Shown one piece after another: positions 55,060-63,765 of a DNA stretch of 64,000 bases (position 1 is its first letter; every line of letters starts with the position of its first letter). The translations under genes and the position numbers were made by a program. The stretch is from positions 1-64,000 of the forward strand of contig WHSZ01000010.1 in NCBI GenBank assembly GCA_009379845.1, given 5' to 3'. Below the pieces are notes generated by a model. It saw nothing but the letters and a program-made list of their open reading frames with translations. It ran no database searches and was not told the DNA's origin. Source of the stretch: Pseudonocardiaceae bacterium. Its GTDB lineage: Bacteria; Actinomycetota; Actinomycetes; Mycobacteriales; Pseudonocardiaceae.

Positions 55060-56308
55060 CCGTGCGTCAGCCGCAGGGCGATTTCCAGGCGCTCGGCTTC
55101 GATCCCGCGCCCGGTGAGTTGCCCAGGGCCACCGATATCGCGAACAAGTACAAGAAGGTCGGCAAGGATCTCACCGCCTCGTACGAATCGCTGAACAGCA
55201 TCATCAACCGGCGCGGTATCTGGGGGGAGAGGCGAGCGGCGCGTTCGGCAGAAGGGTCGGTGAGCTGCCCGAATACCTCGAGAAGGCCACCCGCTCGATG
55301 TCCAGGGCGGCCAGCGCGCTCGACCAGTGGCAGTCCGACCTCGGCGAGATGCAGCGCCGCGCTCGCGAACTCGAAGCGCAGGCCCGCAAGGCGAACGAAG
55401 CGGCCAACCAGGCCCAGAACAACCCGGACCTGCAGCTGGCCAACCGGACCTTTCCGGACCAGCAGTCCCTGCGGATCGCTCAGAACCTGCTGGAAAACGC
55501 CGAGCGGCAGCTGAAGGACGCGGCAAACAGCTGCGCGGAGATCCAGCAGCAGGCCGAGAAGCTTCTCGCCCAGCACACCGAGACCGCCGAGCGCATCGCC
55601 GGGTTACTGCGGAAGGCACTCGAGCTCGCTCCGGAAGAACCGGGGATGATCGGCAAGGCGCTCGAGGACATCGGCGACGCGATCACCGATGCGGTCAACG
55701 ACGCCGTCGATCTCGGCAAGGAGGCGCTGCAACAGATCACGGACTTCATGGAGGACAACGCGAACCTGATCGCGAAACTGTCCGATGTGGTCGGCGATGT
55801 CGGCGATGTTGTCGGCGCGGTGTCCGACTTCCTGCCGCCACCCGTGGGGCCGGTCGTCGGCGCGGTCTCCACCGGGCTCGACGCGGTGGCGCTCGGCGGC
55901 CATCTGACCGCGAGTCACTTCGGTGCGGACGTCCCTTCCGAGTCGCTCTCCATCGATATCGTCGGCGTGGGCGCCGATGTGATCCCCGGCCTGCCCGACG
56001 CGGCGACTCGGGGATTCGCCACCGGTTTGCTCGTCGGGCAGGGCACCGTCGATCTCATTGACGACAACGCGGGCGCGACCTTCTTCGACAACATGGACAC
56101 GTACTGGCAGCCGCGCAACGCCGAGCAGCGCGAAATGCTCGCGTGGTGGTCCGACGCCGGCGCGAGGGCCGGTGTCGGTGCCGCTGGTGCGGGCGCGGCA
56201 AGCATAGGAATCGCGTTTCAAAATGCCGCTGCCGACGGGATCGCCGCGGACAACGCTGGACAGGCCGAGCGGGACCAGCAACGAACCGAAGACCGGGTGT
56301 GGCAGTAA
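55056..56308 (+). pseudogene. Large ESX-type helical effector, frameshifted at a G6 tract
   Basis: The reading frame from ATG 55056 codes for a good N-terminus up to SIINRRGIW, then turns into nonsense. One base lost in the run of six G at 55222-55227 explains it: with one extra G the protein continues GGEASGAFGRRVGELPEYLE and into the frame that holds SRAASALDQWQSDLGEMQRR, an ORF intact from ATG 55298 to 56308 (336 aa). The repaired product is about 417 aa: a WXG-type helical half (the W-G-G-E-A turn is characteristic), then a coiled stretch and a Gly/Val-rich hydrophobic region (VVGDVGDVVGAV, LPPPVGPVVGAVSTGLD). It resembles secreted effector or toxin-carrier proteins of ESX loci. It may be a true mutation or a sequencing error. 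Confidence 0.75.
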
Positions 56309-56311
56309 CCG

Positions 56312-56950
56312 ATGACCGAACCACGTACCGCGCAGATCCTGGTTGATACGCCGCCCGGTTTCGTGCGCCTCCCGCTCCCGAGCGAGGAAGAGCGCGGCAC
56401 CGAGCGAATCACCGCGCTCGCGGGACAGATAGCCCAGCACGACGGCTACTCGGCGGAGCAGATGTCGCGATACCTTGGGCTGGTCGGCACCGCGCTGTAC
56501 GACAACAATGTGCGGCTGTTCGGCAAGTTCGTGGTTGGTACCGATGAGCCGGCGGTCGCCACGCTCACCCTGGTCCTCGGCGGGCTGACCGAGCCGGACT
56601 CCGAGGACGCCGAGCGGATACGTAGCTACCCGGCCAAGGCGGCCGATGCACTGCTCGCGCGATACCGCGAGCGGCGACCCGATTCGGACGCCCAGGTGGT
56701 TCGGTTGCCGATCGGGCCCGCGGTTGCCGCCGCGACCGCGGGTGAATACCGGCTGCCGCCCGAGATGACCGGGCAGCACGAGGAGATCGTGCGGCCGGTG
56801 TTCCGCGCGGAGTTCCAGGTTCTCGCGCCGGACGGCGCCCGGCTCATCATCCTGAGCGTCAACACGAACAGCGAAGCGGGTTGGCCGGACGTGGCGAGAA
56901 CGGCGCTGGAGGTCGCCAGCAGTATCCGTTATGAACCGGGTGACACGTGA
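56312..56950 (+). CDS. Conserved ESX-module protein, function unknown
   Basis: A 212-aa soluble protein without signal or helix. Seen: VDTPPGFVRLPLPSEEE at the start, a long alpha-rich middle, and a final EAGWPDVARTALEVASSIRY. Starts 4 nt after the large effector gene and ends in a GTGA overlap with the next. It looks like a cytosolic partner, perhaps a chaperone, by position only. Confidence 0.7.
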   Translation: MTEPRTAQILVDTPPGFVRLPLPSEEERGTERITALAGQIAQHDGYSAEQMSRYLGLVGTALYDNNVRLFGKFVVGTDEPAVATLTLVLGGLTEPDSEDAERIRSYPAKAADALLARYRERRPDSDAQVVRLPIGPAVAAATAGEYRLPPEMTGQHEEIVRPVFRAEFQVLAPDGARLIILSVNTNSEAGWPDVARTALEVASSIRYEPGDT

Positions 56951-57868
56951 GCGACACCGCCCTACTGCTGATCGCTCTCGTGATCATCGTCGCGACGCCC
57001 GTGGCCATGGTCGCGATATTCCGTTATCGGAAGCGGTACTTCGGAAGAGAAAACAGCCGCAGTCTGCTGCAATACCAGCATTTCGCCGGCCAGCCCGAGG
57101 TCGTGGTAGATCCGGCGTTGTGGGAAATCGGACCGCAGGAAATTCGAACGATCGCCGGCCAGCAGGGCTATACGGAAGTGCCATCAAGATATCCGGGCAC
57201 GCTCATGTTTCATCGGCAGCCGGCTCCTGGACCGGTTTCCGATACCCCGTGCACACCACACCCACGTCCCATGATCTCGAACACCGGCTCGCCGCACTGC
57301 AGGACAAGAAACCGTTCGTTTGGTTGAGCACGCTGGATATCGGCGCGTCCGCCGAACAGATCATGGCGGCGGCGCCGCGATACGGGTGGAATGCCCGCCT
57401 GGTCGCCAGCGCACCTGCCGAATCGATCATGCTGCTCACTCGGCAACCGATCGGTCGCCTCGTGGAACTGCATCAACTGCCTGGTATACGCAAATCACCG
57501 CGACAATGTGGCACGGAATCGGTGTCGCAGTGGTAGCCGTCGGACTCATTTCTTTTCTGATGTCGATGGGCGCCGTAGAGGGCATTGCCATCGCCGCGAT
57601 CGGTCTCCCTCTTCTCATCCTCACCATTTCCGGTTTCGCATTGATTGAGGTGCCGTACTGGGGCGGCAAATCGACCGAGCTAACCCGGCTGGTTTCCGAA
57701 TTCAACGGGCGGAACCTGGTAACCCTGAACGGAAGCAAGTTGAATTTGCCGGACACGATTATCACGCAGGTCGCCGATCAGCTGGGGTACTCGTTCGGGG
57801 CCGCGGCGATCGGCAGCCGCGCGGAAGGGCACGGCCGTAAGATCAAGTTCGTCAAGCGTCTGAATTGA
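56947..57868 (+). pseudogene. Decayed copy 1 of ESX-module membrane protein
   Basis: This stretch encodes, over three frames, a protein clearly homologous to the intact membrane protein at 58024. Frame 1 (GTG 56947) runs to about RQPAPGPVSDTP near 57240. Frame 3 then gives DKKPFVWLSTLDIGAS...LTRQPIGRLVELHQ to about 57480. The last frame gives WYTQITATMWHGIG...GRNLVTLNGSKLNLPDTII to the stop at 57868. Each jump fits a single-base deletion. Compare PEVVVDPALWEIG with PEVTIDLGQWDLN, and NLPDTIITQVADQLGYSF with NLPDAMVAQIASQFGYVF of copy 2. Neither break is in a long homopolymer. Confidence 0.85.
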
Positions 57869-57879
57869 GGGGATTTCGG

Positions 57880-57957
57880 ATGGCATACCAGGGGAATCCG
57901 CAACTGATCGAAGAAATGCGCTGGCAGCTGGAGCAGAAAGCGGACGTCAACCCATGA
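57880..57957 (+). pseudogene. Truncated copy 1 of YbaB-like gene (25 codons left)
   Basis: MAYQGNPQLIEEMRWQLEQ matches the start of the intact YbaB-like protein (MAYQANPQLIEEMRWQLER) at both protein and DNA level, preceded by the same GAGGGG Shine-Dalgarno. The match then stops and a TGA ends the frame after ADVNP. Together with the preceding pseudogene it is the remnant of a duplicated two-gene unit. Confidence 0.85.
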
Positions 57958-58023
57958 ACACCGCGCAAGATCATGTTCTGTCGACGACCACACTAACGGA
58001 CACCGGCACAGGGAGACAGAGCC

Positions 58024-58962
58024 GTGGACGCACTCGTAATCATCGCCGCCGCGGTCGCCGTGCCGGCGGCCGTCGTGGGAGCCATTTTTTTGGCTCGAGC
58101 CGTGCTGCGGTATCACGAAGGCCGAAACAGCACCAGCGAGTTGCACTACCGGTACTTCGCTCAGCAGCTTTTCGCCGGAGCGCCCGAAGTCACCATCGAC
58201 TTGGGACAGTGGGATCTGAACATCGGCCAGATCCAAGCGATCGCTGTGGAGCATGGCTATGTCGAGGTAAATCCACCCCGCTACTCCGGCGCGCTGACCT
58301 TTCAGCTGCGCCAGCCAACCACGGCAGTGCTACCGGCTGCCCCGACTCCACCGAAGATGGAGCGCGAGCTCATCAAGGTCCGTGACAAGAAAACGTTCTG
58401 CTGGTTGAGCAGTGCCAACACCGGACTTTCGCCCCAGCAGATCAGCACTGTGAGCGCTGGATACGGGCTCGCCGCTCGGTTGGTAGCTTCGTCGCAGCGT
58501 GACGCGATCACGCTGGTGAGCCGGCAACCCGTCGGACAACTCTGGGAGCTGCGGCAGTGGATCTCGCCATTCTGGCGCATTCCAGCCGCGGTGTGGCAGG
58601 GACTCGGGTTCGGACTCGTCGGCCTCAGCCTAGTCAGCTCTCTCGCACTTCCACCGTTGCTGGACGGCAGTGACGTGCTCAAGAAGTCGCTCTGGGTCGG
58701 CGCGGCTGTCGCGTCCGTTGTCGGGTTGGTTGTGGCCAGCGTGCCGTTCTGGGGACCGAAGACCACCCGGCTCACCCGGCTCGTCGCGGAGTTCAGCGGC
58801 AAGAACTATGTGACCGTGAACGTCAGCATCCTTAACCTGCCGGATGCGATGGTAGCGCAGATCGCCAGCCAGTTCGGCTACGTGTTCGTCGATGCCAGCA
58901 TCGGCAGCCGCCTGGAACTGCACGGCCGCAAGATCACGTTCATCAAGCAACAACGGAACTGA
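58024..58962 (+). CDS. ESX-module membrane protein, intact copy 2
   Basis: A 312-aa protein with an N-terminal helix (LVIIAAAVAVPAAVVGAIFLA), a soluble domain of about 155 residues (ELHYRYFAQQLFAGAPEV, RDKKTFCWLSSANTGLSP), two helices (GLGFGLVGLSLVSSLALPPL and LWVGAAVASVVGLVVASVPF) and a C-terminal domain (YVTVNVSILNLPDAMVAQIA). No family recognised. The GTG start has GGGAGAC upstream. It is the full-length sister of the pseudogene at 56947 and stands directly before the YbaB-like gene, as in copy 1. Confidence 0.8.
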   Translation: MDALVIIAAAVAVPAAVVGAIFLARAVLRYHEGRNSTSELHYRYFAQQLFAGAPEVTIDLGQWDLNIGQIQAIAVEHGYVEVNPPRYSGALTFQLRQPTTAVLPAAPTPPKMERELIKVRDKKTFCWLSSANTGLSPQQISTVSAGYGLAARLVASSQRDAITLVSRQPVGQLWELRQWISPFWRIPAAVWQGLGFGLVGLSLVSSLALPPLLDGSDVLKKSLWVGAAVASVVGLVVASVPFWGPKTTRLTRLVAEFSGKNYVTVNVSILNLPDAMVAQIASQFGYVFVDASIGSRLELHGRKITFIKQQRN

Positions 58963-58971
58963 GGGATGGGG

Positions 58972-59541
58972 ATGGCGTACCAGGCGAACCCGCAACTGAT
59001 CGAGGAAATGCGCTGGCAGCTGGAACGGATTTCGCATCGCAAGGCGGAAAACGAGCGCCTGATCAACCAGCTCGATGCGGCCGACAGTGAGCTCGGCGCG
59101 CTGACGGCGACCGCGAGTTCACCGGACCGGCTGGTGACGGTGCAGGCCGGGCCGGGCGGGGTCATCCAGGATGTCAGCCTCACCGAGGACGCGCTGCGGA
59201 CGGATGCCGGGACGCTGTCCCGGACGATCACCGCCACCATCCGGGAAGCCACCGCCAACGCGGCGAAGTCCCAGCTCGAGATCGTGCGTCAGCAGGTCGG
59301 CGGACACGTGAATGCCAGTGAGGTGCTCGGTCCGCACGCCCGCTTGCTCGACCGGCACGTCGCCGAACCCGAGCAGGACACCGCCGCCCAGCCTCCGGCG
59401 GACGCGCACCACGAGGAACCAGTGGCGAGTGTGCTCACCAACGACACGACCCGACCCGCGAGCACCGCACCTCGCGCCGAGAAACCGGTCAGTGAGAGCG
59501 ACGCGTTCCTCCGAAACCTCGGCCTGCACGACGACCACTGA
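58972..59541 (+). CDS. YbaB/EbfC family protein of the ESX-like module
   Basis: A 189-aa protein. The first 110 residues match the YbaB/EbfC nucleoid-protein fold (ERLINQLDAADSELGALTAT, VTVQAGPGGVIQDVSLTEDAL). An acidic, Pro/Ala-rich tail of about 60 residues follows, ending AFLRNLGLHDDH. YbaB-like proteins are often found next to WXG100 genes, for example EspL in mycobacteria. ATG 58972 aligns with the start of copy 1 and has GAGGG upstream; ATG 58966 is an alternative. Last gene of the module. Confidence 0.85.
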   Translation: MAYQANPQLIEEMRWQLERISHRKAENERLINQLDAADSELGALTATASSPDRLVTVQAGPGGVIQDVSLTEDALRTDAGTLSRTITATIREATANAAKSQLEIVRQQVGGHVNASEVLGPHARLLDRHVAEPEQDTAAQPPADAHHEEPVASVLTNDTTRPASTAPRAEKPVSESDAFLRNLGLHDDH

Positions 59542-59550
59542 ATCGCGGAT

Positions 59551-59675
59551 TGCGCGTTTAGCACGCTAACCGCGCACGAATGGGCCCGCATGTGGGTGAC
59601 GAATAACCGCGGTTAGCCCGCTAAACGCGGTACTTAGCGGGCGCAACTACCGCGGTTAGCCCGCTAAACGCGGTA
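59551..59675. repeat. Triple palindrome cluster with GCATGTGGGTGA motif downstream of ESX-like module
   Basis: A degenerate palindrome (TGCGCGTTTAGC ... CTAACCGCGCA, 59551-59576) is followed by ATGGGCCCGCATGTGGGTGA (59580-59599), then two palindromes in the opposite orientation starting at 59605 and 59648, 43 nt apart. It fills the gap between the YbaB-like stop and the resA stop. Confidence 0.9.
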
Positions 59676-59676
59676 G

Positions 59677-60258
59677 TTAGCCTTCCTTGGCGGGTTCGCC
59701 GGCGAGCTTGCGCACCACGGGCAGCAGGTCGCTCTCCAGCAACGGCGTGAGGAATACCGCGGACACCCGATGCTGCCGATCAAGCACGATCGTGGACGGC
59801 ACCGCGTTGCGCGGATACCCCCTCAACGCGAGCAGCGACCGCCCGGGCGGGTCGAAGATCGACGGGTATGTCAACCCGCGGTCCCGCATGAAGTCCTGCG
59901 CCGAGGTGCGATCGTCCCGCACGTCGATGCCCAGCATCCGCACGCCGTCCGCCTTGGTCTTCCGGTACACCCGCTCCAGCTCGGGTGCCTCGCTGCGGCA
60001 CGGCCCGCACCAGGTACCCCACAGGTTGATCACCACGACCTTGCCTGCGAAGTCCTCGCTCGAGATCCGCTTGCCCTCATCCATCAGGCTGTCGCCGGAA
60101 ATCGCTGGCATCCGTTGCCGGTCGGCGCCCCGGTAGAAGATCTTGGTCTTTCCGTCCGGCGCCACGAACTCGAAGTCGCTGCCCCTGGACACCGCGTCGT
60201 CGCCGGTGGTGCACCCCACCACGAGCAACGCCGCGAGCAGGGCCAGTACCACCCTCAT
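59677..60258 (-). CDS. resA: ResA-like thioredoxin lipoprotein
   Basis: A 193-aa protein. A lipoprotein signal (LALLAALLVVGC, acylated Cys) leads to a thioredoxin fold with the active site NLWGTWCGPCRSEAPELE and VPSTIVLDRQHRV. It probably reduces the heme-binding cysteines of apocytochrome c, with CcdA supplying electrons. ATG 60258 overlaps the mutase stop. In M. tuberculosis the homologue Rv0526 adjoins ccdA; here the module 54.5-59.5 kb separates them. Confidence 0.92.
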   Translation of the reverse strand: MRVVLALLAALLVVGCTTGDDAVSRGSDFEFVAPDGKTKIFYRGADRQRMPAISGDSLMDEGKRISSEDFAGKVVVINLWGTWCGPCRSEAPELERVYRKTKADGVRMLGIDVRDDRTSAQDFMRDRGLTYPSIFDPPGRSLLALRGYPRNAVPSTIVLDRQHRVSAVFLTPLLESDLLPVVRKLAGEPAKEG

Positions 60259-60884
60259 GCGCCTGCCACCACCGGATCCGTAGCACCGGCCGGTTCGCTG
60301 TACACGATCTCGACCACCTGCTCGTCGTCGAACACCACGCTGGTCAACGAGGCGAGCGAGCACTGCCGCCGCCGAGGGTCGTGCCACAGCCGCCGTCCGT
60401 CGAGAAACCGTCGCAATGTCCACACCGGCAGCTGATGCGACACGCACACCGCCTCGTGCCCCTCGGCGACTTGCCGCGCGCGGTGCACCGCGCCGAGCAT
60501 CCGGTGCGCGATGTCCAGGTACGGCTCACCCCACGACGGCAGCAGCGGGTTGCGCAGTTTCGGCCAGTACCGCGGATGCCGCAGCACACCGTCGCCAACA
60601 CCAACCCGCAGCCCCTCGAACACGTTGTCCGCCTCGATCAACCGCCCATCGCTGACCACGTCCAGCCGGTGCGACGCGGCGATCGGCTCCGCGGTCTGCT
60701 GTGCGCGCTCGAGCGGCGAGGCGACCACGTGGCCGATGTCGTGCCTGGCGAGATACTCCGCGATCGTCAGCGCCTGCTCCTTCCCACGTGCGGACAGATC
60801 GAACCCGGGCAGCCGGCCGTACAGCACACCGCCCGGATTGTGCACTTCGCCGTGCCGCAGCAAGTGCACGATCGTTGTCGTCAC
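60255..60884 (-). CDS. Histidine phosphatase / phosphoglycerate mutase family protein
   Basis: A 209-aa protein. The phosphohistidine motif is [19 protein letters not shown] and the second histidine is in [27 protein letters not shown] and ERAQQT are also typical. The substrate is unknown; the homologue in M. tuberculosis (Rv0525) lies between hemL and Rv0526, as here. GTG 60884 overlaps the hemL stop (GTGA). The much longer open frame to 61757 is antisense shadow. Confidence 0.9.
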   Translation of the reverse strand: MTTTIVHLLRHGEVHNPGGVLYGRLPGFDLSARGKEQALTIAEYLARHDIGHVVASPLERAQQTAEPIAASHRLDVVSDGRLIEADNVFEGLRVGVGDGVLRHPRYWPKLRNPLLPSWGEPYLDIAHRMLGAVHRARQVAEGHEAVCVSHQLPVWTLRRFLDGRRLWHDPRRRQCSLASLTSVVFDDEQVVEIVYSEPAGATDPVVAGA

Positions 60885-62203
60885 GCCGGCTCCTCGGCCG
60901 CCGCGGCGGCGGCAGCCGCGGCCGGCAACGCCTCGGCGATCGCGGTGAACGCCTCGCTGCCCATCGCCGTGTTCACGAAGAACGCCTCGAACGCGCTCGG
61001 CGGCGGGTACACGCCCCGCTCGAGCAGCGCGTGGAAGAACGGCCCGAACCGCCAGGTCTGCGAGGCCCGCGCGCCCGGATAGTCGCGCACCGGCTGCTCG
61101 GCGAAGAACACGCTGACCAGGTTGCCCGCGTACTGCACGGTGTGCGGAACGCCCTCCGCGGTCAGCGCCTCGGTGAACAGGTCGCCGAGCCGGCGGGCGT
61201 TGCGGTCCAGGGTGCGGTACACCTCGTCGTCGGCGGCTCGCAAGGTAGCCAACCCCGCTGCCACCGCGACCGGGTTCCCCGCCAGCGTGCCCGCCTGATA
61301 CACCGGTCCCCTCGGCGCGAGTTGCGCCATGACGTCGGCGCGCCCGCCGAACGCCGCGGCCGGCAACCCGCCCGACATCACCTTGCCGAACGTGTACAGG
61401 TCGCCGGCGACACCGTCCAGGCCGTACCAACCGGCGGCGGAGACCCGGAACCCGGTCATCACCTCGTCCATGATCAGCAGTGCGCCGTCCGCGCTGGTGA
61501 TCTCCCGCAGTGCGGCGTTGAACCCTGGGTCCGGCGGCACCGCGCCCATGTTGCCGGCGGCAGCTTCGGTGATCACGCAGGCGATCTCGCCCGCGTTCTC
61601 CGCGAACGCCCGCCGCACCGCGTCGATGTCGTTGTACGGCACCACGATCGTGTCGCTGGCTTGCGCACCCGTGACTCCCGGGCTGGTCGGCAACCCGAGG
61701 GTGGCAACGCCCGAGCCCGCCTGGGCAAGCAACGCGTCCACGTGCCCGTGGTAGCACCCGGCGAACTTGATCACCTTGCCGCAGCCGGTGAACGCCCTGG
61801 CCAGCCGGATGGCGCTCATCGTGGCCTCGGTGCCGGAGTTGACCAGCCGAACCTGGTCAACCGGATCCACCCGAGCGATGATCTCCTCGGCGAGTTCGAC
61901 TTCGCCGACGGTCGGCGTGCCGAACGACAGCCCCGAACCGGCCGCCCTCTGCACGGCGTCCACAACGGCCGGATGCGCATGCCCCAAGATCATCGGTCCC
62001 CATGAACCGATCAGGTCGACGTACCGGTTTCCATCCGCATCGGTGAGGTACGGTCCCTCGGCGGCGACCACGAATCTCGGCGTGCCGCCGACCGAATTGA
62101 AACCACGTACCGGTGAGTTCACCCCGCCAGGCGTGGCCGAGCGCGCGCGCTCGAACAGCTCCGCCGAGCGGGTGGGCTTGGTTGCGTGAAGTTTCGCCGT
62201 CAC
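60881..62203 (-). CDS. hemL: Glutamate-1-semialdehyde 2,1-aminomutase
   Basis: A 440-aa PLP enzyme. Motifs: [84 protein letters not shown] and the PLP-lysine [14 protein letters not shown]. It makes 5-aminolevulinate for heme. A short alanine-rich tail ([16 protein letters not shown]) closes the protein. It starts the hemL, mutase, resA operon. Confidence 0.96.
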   Translation of the reverse strand: MTAKLHATKPTRSAELFERARSATPGGVNSPVRGFNSVGGTPRFVVAAEGPYLTDADGNRYVDLIGSWGPMILGHAHPAVVDAVQRAAGSGLSFGTPTVGEVELAEEIIARVDPVDQVRLVNSGTEATMSAIRLARAFTGCGKVIKFAGCYHGHVDALLAQAGSGVATLGLPTSPGVTGAQASDTIVVPYNDIDAVRRAFAENAGEIACVITEAAAGNMGAVPPDPGFNAALREITSADGALLIMDEVMTGFRVSAAGWYGLDGVAGDLYTFGKVMSGGLPAAAFGGRADVMAQLAPRGPVYQAGTLAGNPVAVAAGLATLRAADDEVYRTLDRNARRLGDLFTEALTAEGVPHTVQYAGNLVSVFFAEQPVRDYPGARASQTWRFGPFFHALLERGVYPPPSAFEAFFVNTAMGSEAFTAIAEALPAAAAAAAAAEEPA

Positions 62204-62239
62204 GCCGCCCAGTCTGGCAGGTCGGCCGCCATGGCCTCG

Positions 62240-62650
62240 CTACCCGTCCGGCTCCGCCTCGTCACCTCGCCGCTTGCGCTGCCGCTTGGCGCGCGCCCGC
62301 GCCGCCCGCGCCAGCTGCCGAACGGCGTCCAGCACAAGGAACCCGGCCAGGAGCCCAAAACCGACCGCGACGGCGACCCAGTTCCCGTAGTACCTGGTGA
62401 ATTGCGGTTCTACGCCACCGGTGCCGCGCATCGTGCTGGTCACCACGCCGTTGCTCCACGCCCACAGTGCGCCCCAGATCGCGAGCGCGGCCACCACCAG
62501 CTCGATCAACGCGACAACCGCGCGCCACGGCTGGTTCAACGTTCCGTGATCACCGTGCCTCGGCTCCGACACCGGTTCCACCCGTTCCGGACGGCGCCGC
62601 TCGTCCGCCTGCGACGCGGTCGACTCGAGACGTTCCTGCGAGGCGTTCAC
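62240..62650 (-). CDS. Small two-helix membrane protein, unknown
   Basis: A 136-aa protein: charged N-terminus (ERRRPERVEPVSEPRHGDHG), helices VVALIELVVAALAIWGALWAWS and WVAVAVGFGLLAGFLVLDAV, and a very basic C-terminus (RARAKRQRKRRGD). GTG 62650 has AAGG upstream. Lies 36 bp from hemL on the same strand; no family recognised. Confidence 0.72.
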   Translation of the reverse strand: MNASQERLESTASQADERRRPERVEPVSEPRHGDHGTLNQPWRAVVALIELVVAALAIWGALWAWSNGVVTSTMRGTGGVEPQFTRYYGNWVAVAVGFGLLAGFLVLDAVRQLARAARARAKRQRKRRGDEAEPDG

Positions 62651-62663
62651 GCACCTTAGCTTC

Positions 62664-63107
62664 TCATGGCTCCACGATCTCGCGCAGCGCAGCCTGTAAT
62701 GACTCGCCGTCACGGGCCCAGCCGAGCACCACGCTGCCGTCGTCCAGCTTCAACGGGACACCGTGGTACTTCCTCGGCACGGCGAGCGCGCCGCCAAGTA
62801 CCCGCGCACCGACCGGTGTGCCCACTTCGGACACCTCCGCGATGCGCCGTACCTCAAGGGTTTCCCGGCCCTGACGCAGCGTGGTGCGGGTCAGCAGGAC
62901 GGCAAGGAACCGGCGCCGCGCGTGGATCCACACCACCGACACGACCAGTAGTCCGAGGCCGGACAGCAACCAGCCCGCCAGGTGCACCGGCCCGGTCGCG
63001 ATGTCCAGACCGAGGCCGATCAGCACGAAAGCCGGCGCCCACAGCAACGGCCACCAGCTCGCGCCGCGCTCCGCGTAGAGCACCGGCCCATCGTGCTCGA
63101 TCATCAA
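62664..63107 (-). CDS. Membrane protein with PH-like tail, unknown
   Basis: A 147-aa protein with two helices (WPLLWAPAFVLIGLGLDIATG and LAGWLLSGLGLLVVSVVWIH) and a soluble segment (TTLRQGRETLEVRRIAEVSEVG, VPRKYHGVPLKLDDGSVVLGWARDG) that resembles the short PH-like domain of several actinobacterial membrane proteins. An overlap of the MM start pair leaves 63107 or 63104 as start. Function unknown; a similar gene lies next to hemL in other actinobacteria. Confidence 0.75.
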   Translation of the reverse strand: MMIEHDGPVLYAERGASWWPLLWAPAFVLIGLGLDIATGPVHLAGWLLSGLGLLVVSVVWIHARRRFLAVLLTRTTLRQGRETLEVRRIAEVSEVGTPVGARVLGGALAVPRKYHGVPLKLDDGSVVLGWARDGESLQAALREIVEP

Positions 63108-63116
63108 CAGGTGCGG

Positions 63117-63722
63117 TCAGGACGCCTTGAAGTAGTAGTTCGCACCGCCGATGTACATGTACACGATGCCGAGGATGATGGCGATCGGCTGCACGATGGT
63201 CACGATGGCGGCCACCGAACCGAGCCCTCCCATGGCGAACAGCGCGCCGAGCGCCGCCAGCCCGACCAACCCGAGAAGAGCGGCGATCCCGCCGAGGATG
63301 GTGAGCAGGATCCGAGCCCAGTTCTGCCCGGCCCGCATCGCGAACACCGTGGCTATCCACGCCGCGGCCAGCGCGAAGCTGAACAGCGCGGCACCGGTGC
63401 TCGCGCCCTGACTGAGCTGGGAACTGTCGGTCAACGCGAAGTTCAGGATGCCGCTGATGATGCCGACACCCGCGGCGATCAACCAGAACATGAACGACAT
63501 GTTCACCGAGTTGGGCCGTGGCGGCTTCTCCAACTCCTGCTGGCTGAGCTGCGGCGGGGGTGGCAGGTGGCCCGGTGGCTGCTGCTGCCCGTAGGGCTGC
63601 TGCCCCTGATACGGCTGCTGGCCGCCGTAGGGTTGCTGACCGTACTGTTGTCCATGCTGCGGCGGTGGCGCCGACGGATACTGCTGGCCGTATGGCTGGC
63701 CAGGGCCTTGTGGTGTGCTCAC
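63117..63722 (-). CDS. Pro/Gln/Tyr-rich multi-helix membrane protein
   Basis: A 201-aa protein. The first 70 residues consist of GQQYG/GQQPYG-type repeats and proline runs (HLPPPPQLSQ), followed by four predicted helices: FMFWLIAAGVGIISGILNF, ALFSFALAAAWIATVFAM, ILLTILGGIAALLGLVGLAAL and IVTIVQPIAIILGIVYMYIG. It is a paralogue of the next gene, with which it shares the NWARILLT and GGANYYF stretches. Function unknown. GTG 63722 is the probable start. Confidence 0.8.
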   Translation of the reverse strand: MSTPQGPGQPYGQQYPSAPPPQHGQQYGQQPYGGQQPYQGQQPYGQQQPPGHLPPPPQLSQQELEKPPRPNSVNMSFMFWLIAAGVGIISGILNFALTDSSQLSQGASTGAALFSFALAAAWIATVFAMRAGQNWARILLTILGGIAALLGLVGLAALGALFAMGGLGSVAAIVTIVQPIAIILGIVYMYIGGANYYFKAS

Positions 63723-63765
63723 GCGCGACACTTTAAGGCATAACGGCGCCCGCCACATGGAAACG

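Noticed and set aside
57954..58385. Plus-strand ORF starting at the end of the truncated YbaB-like copy
   Set aside because: Arg-rich and overlapping the intact membrane protein gene in another frame; no ribosome-binding site.
60885..61757. Long minus-strand extension of the phosphoglycerate mutase frame
   Set aside because: It lies entirely inside hemL in another frame and encodes an Arg/Gly-rich nonsense protein; it is a GC-rich shadow.
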